Shown here in pieces: positions 39,962-44,339 of a stretch of DNA of 44,339 nt. This DNA is from JAIQFL01 sp035295745 (GTDB lineage Bacteria > Acidobacteriota > Terriglobia > Bryobacterales > Bryobacteraceae), in NCBI GenBank assembly GCA_035295745.1, contig DATGIL010000010.1:1-44339 (forward strand), written 5' to 3'. A model generated the notes under the pieces. That model was not told the origin of the DNA. It searched no databases and saw only the letters and a program-made list of their open reading frames with translations. Each line of letters opens with the position of its first letter. Positions within the stretch are counted from its first letter, which is position 1. The translations under genes and the position numbers were made by a program.

Positions 39962-41026
39962 ATGAGGACACCTGCAATCGCCTCGCGCCGCCAACTGCTG
40001 CGCTTGATGGGGTTGGCCGCTACGGCCGCGCCCCTTACTCCAGCCTTCGGTCAGGGACGGTGCCGCGATGGCTACGGCACGCGCGCCTGCCCGCTCTCGG
40101 AAGAGGTCGCCACCGCGCCTGTCAAGCCGCCATTCGCCGCTACCGGATGGAAGACGGTGGCGCTCGACCATATCGCCTTCTCCATGCAGGACCATCGCAA
40201 GGAAGCGGCCTTCTACATCGCGCTCATGGGATGGAAGCTTCGCAGCGACGACGGCGAGCAGGCCGTACTCGATATCGGCGACTGGGGCTCGGCGCTCTTC
40301 AAACGATCGTCGGAAGAGCGGCCGGCGCGCGTGGAAAGCTTCTGCTTCGTGATCGAGCCCTGGAACGCCAAAACCGTAGAGACGGAGCTACGCAAGCGCG
40401 GCCTGTCCCCGGTGAGCGACAACGATGGGAAGGGATTCGAAAGCTTCCACGTGAAGGACATCGACGGGTGGGACCTGCAGATCGCCAACGGCAACGGACT
40501 GGCGAAAGCGCGCCGGACTCCTGCCTCAGCCAAGCTAGCGGAGGCGGCGCCGTTCCAGCCGACCGGCTGGCACACGGTGTGGCTCGATCACTTCTCCTAC
40601 AATGCGGCCAACTTCAAGGCCGCGGCGTCGTTCTATACCAACCTGCTGGGATGGAAAGAGACCTACGACGAGGGTAGCCAGCACGAGCTGATGATCGGCG
40701 AGGTCGGCGACATCATCATCCGCGGAGGCAACCCCAACGACCCCAACTTCGGCAAAGCGGCTCCCGCGCGGACCCGAGCACGGGTCGACCACATCTCCTT
40801 CGGCATCACGCCGTGGGATACCGACGGGGTCAAGGCCGAACTGGAGAAGCGCGGCCTGCATGCGCAAGTCGACACTTCCACCAAGGACGACATCCACGTC
40901 GCGGCGTTTAAGAGCTATCACACCACTACGCCTAACGGCTTCAATCTGCAGATCAGCTTCGTGACCCACGACAATCGCCTGGCCCTGGCCAACGCGGTCC
41001 GGCCTAAAGCGACGGCAGGCCGGTGA
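39962..41026 (+). CDS. Tat-exported protein with two VOC (glyoxalase/dioxygenase-like) domains
   Basis: The 354-residue product begins with a twin-arginine signal (SRRQLLRLMGLAATAA), after GAGGGAGAA. Two vicinal-oxygen-chelate domains follow: ~62-176 (VALDHIAFSMQDHRKEAAFY, then ESFHVKDIDGWDLQI) and ~198-335 (VWLDHFSYNAANFKAAASFY, then RVDHISFGITPWDTDGVKAE and TTPNGFNLQISF). His and Glu positions at strand starts fit a metal site shared by paired domains, but several usual Glu ligands are replaced (Asp-Leu-Gln-Ile in domain 1). It may be a lyase or a dioxygenase-like enzyme; the substrate is not evident. It lies 15 bp after the copper monooxygenase gene, so both are probably made from one mRNA. 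Confidence 0.85.
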   Translation: MRTPAIASRRQLLRLMGLAATAAPLTPAFGQGRCRDGYGTRACPLSEEVATAPVKPPFAATGWKTVALDHIAFSMQDHRKEAAFYIALMGWKLRSDDGEQAVLDIGDWGSALFKRSSEERPARVESFCFVIEPWNAKTVETELRKRGLSPVSDNDGKGFESFHVKDIDGWDLQIANGNGLAKARRTPASAKLAEAAPFQPTGWHTVWLDHFSYNAANFKAAASFYTNLLGWKETYDEGSQHELMIGEVGDIIIRGGNPNDPNFGKAAPARTRARVDHISFGITPWDTDGVKAELEKRGLHAQVDTSTKDDIHVAAFKSYHTTTPNGFNLQISFVTHDNRLALANAVRPKATAGR

Positions 41027-41100
41027 GAGCGCGGGTCTCGCCTGATTTATTCCTGCGCCCGGCCCATGCTCGCCTTGTAGCGGAGAGTGCATGACGCAGT

Positions 41101-41298
41101 GAGGTGGCGCAGAGACTCTTCTCTGCAGCGTCCCGACTCGTCGGGAGGCTTTGCGCCCGTCCACGGGTCTCGGAAACGCGCGTCAAAATCGTCTCAACGC
41201 TGAAGTGTTGGACCACTTCGTGGCACCAGAATTAGTGGACCCTCGAAAAGCGTCGAGATGAGTCTCGACGCGGCAAAGAGGAGTCTTTGCGCCACCTC
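41101..41298. repeat. Hairpin-rich element closed by a 26-bp inverted repeat
   Basis: Bases 41101-41126 pair with 41273-41298: 26 positions with one mismatch and two G-U pairs. Each arm can alternatively fold on itself: GCAGAGA loop CTCT TCTCTGC (41109-41126) and GCAAAGA loop GGAG TCTTTGC (41273-41290). Inside are TCCCGA loop CTCG TCGGGA (41131-41146), CCCG loop TCCA CGGG (41156-41167), GAAGTG loop TTGGAC CACTTC (41202-41219), and GCGTCGAGA loop TGAG TCTCGACGC (41250-41271). No protein-coding frame is credible. It ends 62 bp before the OdhA start. It could be a structured RNA, a non-autonomous mobile element, or a palindromic repeat array. The remaining flanks of the 334-bp gap (41027-41360) show nothing else clear. 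Confidence 0.75.
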
Positions 41299-41360
41299 TC
41301 GCCGCCCGGGAAGGCGTTCCCCAGCTTGCACGTTATCATAAGAAGTAGAAAGCTCCCTCC

Positions 41361-44339
41361 ATGTCTCAAACACCAGGCCCCGAGTTGGGCATCAATAGTT
41401 GGCTCGAAGACGAACTCTATTCCCAGTATCTCCGCGACCGCTCCACCGTGGACGACTCCTGGAAGCGCCTCTTCGAAAAGCCCAACGGCGACAAAACGAA
41501 TGGCACCAAGCACGCGAGCGAAGCGCCCGCCGCCGCGACTCCGGCCCCAGGCCCCAGGCCCCCGGCCCTTATCCAGGCCTCGCCCAGCGACGCGAGTATG
41601 CAGCCGCTCCGCGGCGCTCCCGCGCGCATCGCGGAGAACATGTCGGCCTCGCTCTCCATTCCCCTCGCCACCTCCCAGCGCACCATCGCCGTCAAGGTGA
41701 TGGACGAGAACCGCCGCATCATCAACCAGCACCGCAACGTCCTCGGACTCACTAAGGTCTCCTACACGCACATCATCGGATGGGCCATCATCCGGTCACT
41801 CGAAGAGATCCCCGCCATCAACCACGCGTACGGCGAGAAGGACGGCCAGCCGTATCGCATCCTGCATCCCGAGGTCAATCTCGGCATCGCCATCGACGTC
41901 GCCGGCAGGGACGGTGCGCGCAGCCTGATGGTCCCCAATATCCGCAACGCCGGCGCGCTCAGCTTCCCCGATTACGTCCGCGCCTTCGACGACCTGGTCT
42001 CACGCGCCCGCGCCGCCAAGCTCACGCCCGGCGACTTCCAGGGCACGACCATCTCGCTGACCAATCCCGGCACTGTCGGCACCATGGCCTCCACTCCGCG
42101 CCTCATGCCCGGACAGGGCGCAATCATCGCCGCAGGCGCCATCGACTACCCCGCGGAGTATCACGGCGCGGCCGATGCCACCCGAGCCGTACTCGGCATC
42201 TCCAAGGTGATGACGCTCACCTGCACGTACGACCACCGCATCATCCAAGGCGCGGAATCGGGCGCATTCCTGGGCAAGGTGCAGTCCCTGCTCGACGGCA
42301 GCGACGGATTCTACGAAGAGATCTTCGCTCATCTCCGCATGCCGCACACGCCCGTGCGCTGGGAGAAAGATCGCCGCGCGCTCCTTCCCGGCATGTCGGG
42401 TGTCCATGAAGAGGGCGCCAAAGAGGCCGGCATCATCCAGATGATCAACGCCTATCGCGTACGCGGCCATCTCATCGCCGATCTCGATCCGCTGGGGCAC
42501 GAGCCCAGCGTTCACCCCGAGCTCGACCCCGAGACCTACGGCCTCACCATCTGGGACCTTGACCGCGAGTTCCTCACCGGCAGTCTGGGCGAGGCGATCG
42601 GCGAGGGCAGTCCCAAACCGGTGGCGACGCTGCGTGAGATCCTGGAGACCCTGCGCGATACCTACTGCGGCAAGATCGGCTGCGAGTACATGAATATCCA
42701 GGTGCCCGAGCAGAAGCGCTGGCTGCAACAGCGCATGGAGCCCGGCAAGAACCACTGGCCGCTCGACCGCGAAACGCGCCTGCGCATTCTGCGCAATCTG
42801 CTGGCCGCCGAAGAGTTCGAACACTTCCTGCACTCCCGCTTCGTAGGCCAGAAGCGCTTCGCGCTGGAAGGCGCCGAGACCGCTCTGGCCATCATGGAGG
42901 AGATCCTCGAGCGCGCCGCCGCCCACAACGTCGCTGAAGTCGTCATCGGGATGGCCCACCGCGGGCGCCTCAACTTCCTCGCCAATACCGTGGGCAAGGA
43001 CGTGAAGCAGATCTTCTCCGAGTTCGAAGGCGAAATCGATCCTGGCAGCACCCAAGGCTCGGGCGACGTCAAGTACCACCTGGGCGCCACCGGCGTCCGC
43101 AAGATGGAGAACGGCCACGAGATCGTGGTCTCGGTATCGCCCAATCCCAGCCACCTCGAGGCCGTAGATCCGGTGGTCGAAGGCATCGTCCGCCCCAAGC
43201 AGGATCGGCTCGGCGATACGCGCCGCGAGCGCGTCATCCCGCTTCTTATCCACGGCGACGCCGCGTTCGCGGGCCAGGGCGTTGTGGCCGAGACCCTGAA
43301 CCTTTCGCAGCTCGATGGCTACTCTACCGGCGGCACCATTCACCTGATTATCAACAACCAGATCGGCTTTACCACCAATCCCGACGAAGCGCGCTCCACG
43401 CCTTACTCTACCGACGTCGCGCGTGGCGTGCAGGCGCCCATCTTCCACGTCAACGGCGACAGCCCGCAGGCCGCGATCCGCGTCGTGCAGATCGCATTCG
43501 ACTATCGCCAGCAGTTCAAGAAGGACGTGGTCATCGACATGTTCTGCTATCGCCGCCATGGCCACAACGAAGGCGACGACCCCAGCTACACCCAGCCCAC
43601 GTTGTACCGCAAGATCAAGGACTATCCATCCGTCGGCACGCAGTACTCCGAGCGCCTGGTGCGCGAGGGGGTCATCACCGCGGAAGAGGCGCATGCCATG
43701 CGCAAGGCCGTCTCGCAGCGCCTTTCCGACGCTTACGATGCGATACAGAAGAAGACTGAACACTACCAGGTGCAGGAGTTGAGTGCCGTATCGGGCGCGG
43801 AGATCGGGAGCTTCTGCCCGCGCACTGCCGTGAATCAGCCGGTGCTGGAGCGCGTCATCCGCGCCATGTCCACCTTCCCCTCGAACTTCCACCTGCACCC
43901 CAAGCTCAAGAGCTTCGTCGACCGGCGCGCTGCCGTCATCACGAAGGGGGGCGCGATCGACTGGGCCTTTGGCGAGGCGCTGGCATATGGCACGCTGGCG
44001 CTCGAAGGCACGCCCGTGCGGCTCAGCGGACAGGATTCCACGCGCGGCACTTTCAGCCAGCGGCACCTGGGCTTCGTCGATTCCGAAACCGGCCGCGCCT
44101 ACATTCCGCTGCAACACATCTCGCCCGACCAGGGACGCTTCGAAGTCTTCGACAGCATGCTCAGCGAATATGCCGTGCTGGGCTTCGAGTTCGGCTATAG
44201 CGTGGCCGACCCGCTCAGCCTGGTGATCTGGGAGGCGCAGTTCGGCGACTTCGCCAACGGCGCGCAGATCATGCTCGACCAGTTCATCTCCAGCGCGGAA
44301 TCCAAGTGGGGACAGCCCAGCGGACTGGTGATGCTGCTG
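41361..44339 (+). CDS. Fused 2-oxoglutarate dehydrogenase E1/E2 (OdhA/Kgd-type multifunctional enzyme), 3'-truncated by window edge
   Basis: The frame is open from ATG 41361 to base 44339 (993 codons) with no stop in the window. The N-terminus has the SucA-type segment (INSWLEDELYSQYLRDRSTV), then a Pro/Ala-rich linker, then a succinyltransferase (E2-like) catalytic domain at ~100-330. Its active-site DHRxxxG region is TYDHRIIQGAESGAF (His292), and there is no lipoyl domain. The thiamine-diphosphate E1 part follows (GMAHRGRLNFLANTVGK, IHGDAAFAGQGVVAETLNLS, INNQIGFTTNPDEARSTPYS). This fusion is known from actinobacterial OdhA/Kgd and acidobacterial homologues. It acts in the TCA cycle, converting 2-oxoglutarate to succinyl-CoA with lipoyl-carrying partners from elsewhere, or to succinic semialdehyde in some species. 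Roughly 240 residues appear to be missing. Confidence 0.95.
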   Translation, partial: MSQTPGPELGINSWLEDELYSQYLRDRSTVDDSWKRLFEKPNGDKTNGTKHASEAPAAATPAPGPRPPALIQASPSDASMQPLRGAPARIAENMSASLSIPLATSQRTIAVKVMDENRRIINQHRNVLGLTKVSYTHIIGWAIIRSLEEIPAINHAYGEKDGQPYRILHPEVNLGIAIDVAGRDGARSLMVPNIRNAGALSFPDYVRAFDDLVSRARAAKLTPGDFQGTTISLTNPGTVGTMASTPRLMPGQGAIIAAGAIDYPAEYHGAADATRAVLGISKVMTLTCTYDHRIIQGAESGAFLGKVQSLLDGSDGFYEEIFAHLRMPHTPVRWEKDRRALLPGMSGVHEEGAKEAGIIQMINAYRVRGHLIADLDPLGHEPSVHPELDPETYGLTIWDLDREFLTGSLGEAIGEGSPKPVATLREILETLRDTYCGKIGCEYMNIQVPEQKRWLQQRMEPGKNHWPLDRETRLRILRNLLAAEEFEHFLHSRFVGQKRFALEGAETALAIMEEILERAAAHNVAEVVIGMAHRGRLNFLANTVGKDVKQIFSEFEGEIDPGSTQGSGDVKYHLGATGVRKMENGHEIVVSVSPNPSHLEAVDPVVEGIVRPKQDRLGDTRRERVIPLLIHGDAAFAGQGVVAETLNLSQLDGYSTGGTIHLIINNQIGFTTNPDEARSTPYSTDVARGVQAPIFHVNGDSPQAAIRVVQIAFDYRQQFKKDVVIDMFCYRRHGHNEGDDPSYTQPTLYRKIKDYPSVGTQYSERLVREGVITAEEAHAMRKAVSQRLSDAYDAIQKKTEHYQVQELSAVSGAEIGSFCPRTAVNQPVLERVIRAMSTFPSNFHLHPKLKSFVDRRAAVITKGGAIDWAFGEALAYGTLALEGTPVRLSGQDSTRGTFSQRHLGFVDSETGRAYIPLQHISPDQGRFEVFDSMLSEYAVLGFEFGYSVADPLSLVIWEAQFGDFANGAQIMLDQFISSAESKWGQPSGLVMLL

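Noticed and set aside
42000..44117. 705-codon minus-strand open frame
   Set aside because: It lies exactly opposite the OdhA/Kgd gene, which has clear E2 and E1 active-site motifs in the plus frame. Its composition is the Ala/Gly/Val/Asp-rich antisense of a high-GC gene.

Overview
The window is a high-GC bacterial chromosome segment. I infer an acidobacterium, most likely of the Solibacter/Bryobacterales kind. The grounds are a very large Oar-type TonB-dependent receptor with an N-terminal carboxypeptidase-regulatory domain, secreted multihaem/TPR fusion proteins, big Ig-like repeat proteins, an acidobacterial-style tandem of KdpD sensor modules, and a fused 2-oxoglutarate dehydrogenase. No rRNA or tRNA gene was seen, so this placement is inference.

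Layout. 1-508 is the start of a secreted beta-helix protein that runs off the left edge. 1084-4743 is the TonB-dependent receptor, with a promoter candidate before it and a textbook terminator after it. 5134-8636 (minus) holds two exported TPR proteins, the second carrying seven c-type haem motifs. Both are preceded by the same ~50-bp element. 8758-9310 is a frameshifted fragment of a second TonB receptor. 9649-11208 is a membrane glycosyltransferase-like protein. 11198-13703 (minus) is a small coiled-coil protein plus two tandem KdpD N-terminal-domain/Usp proteins without a histidine kinase. 13883-15007 is a small conserved-looking protein and a CarD-family regulator. 15017-16459 (minus) is a DASS anion transporter. 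16536-18627 is an S41-type peptidase and an exported lipoprotein-sorting-like protein.

18857-19048 (minus) is a 63-residue stand-alone DnaJ-type zinc-finger protein. 19183-22891 carries a double-Usp protein, a coupled long-chain acyl-CoA synthetase and an FkbM methyltransferase. 23150-27065 holds two adjacent exported proteins sharing an unnamed module. 27276-28415 is an Rrf2 regulator with a palindrome at its start site, followed by ClpP. 28446-30809 is a GH95 alpha-L-fucosidase. 30925-38047 is a four-gene surface cluster: duplicated Big-1-like membrane-anchored proteins, an exported propeller-like protein, and a 1583-residue protein with 13 Ig-like repeats. 38219-41026 is a PHM-like copper monooxygenase fused to a cytochrome c motif and TPRs, then a Tat-exported double-VOC protein. 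41101-41298 is a dense hairpin element closed by a 26-bp stem. 41361 to the right edge is an OdhA/Kgd-type fused 2-oxoglutarate dehydrogenase.

The strongest candidates for something undescribed are the hairpin element at 41101-41298, the asymmetric kinase-less KdpD pair, the shared upstream element of the two TPR genes, the stand-alone DnaJ zinc-finger protein, and the two-gene family at 23150-27065. Several long minus-strand open frames, for example opposite the OdhA gene, are shadows and were discarded.
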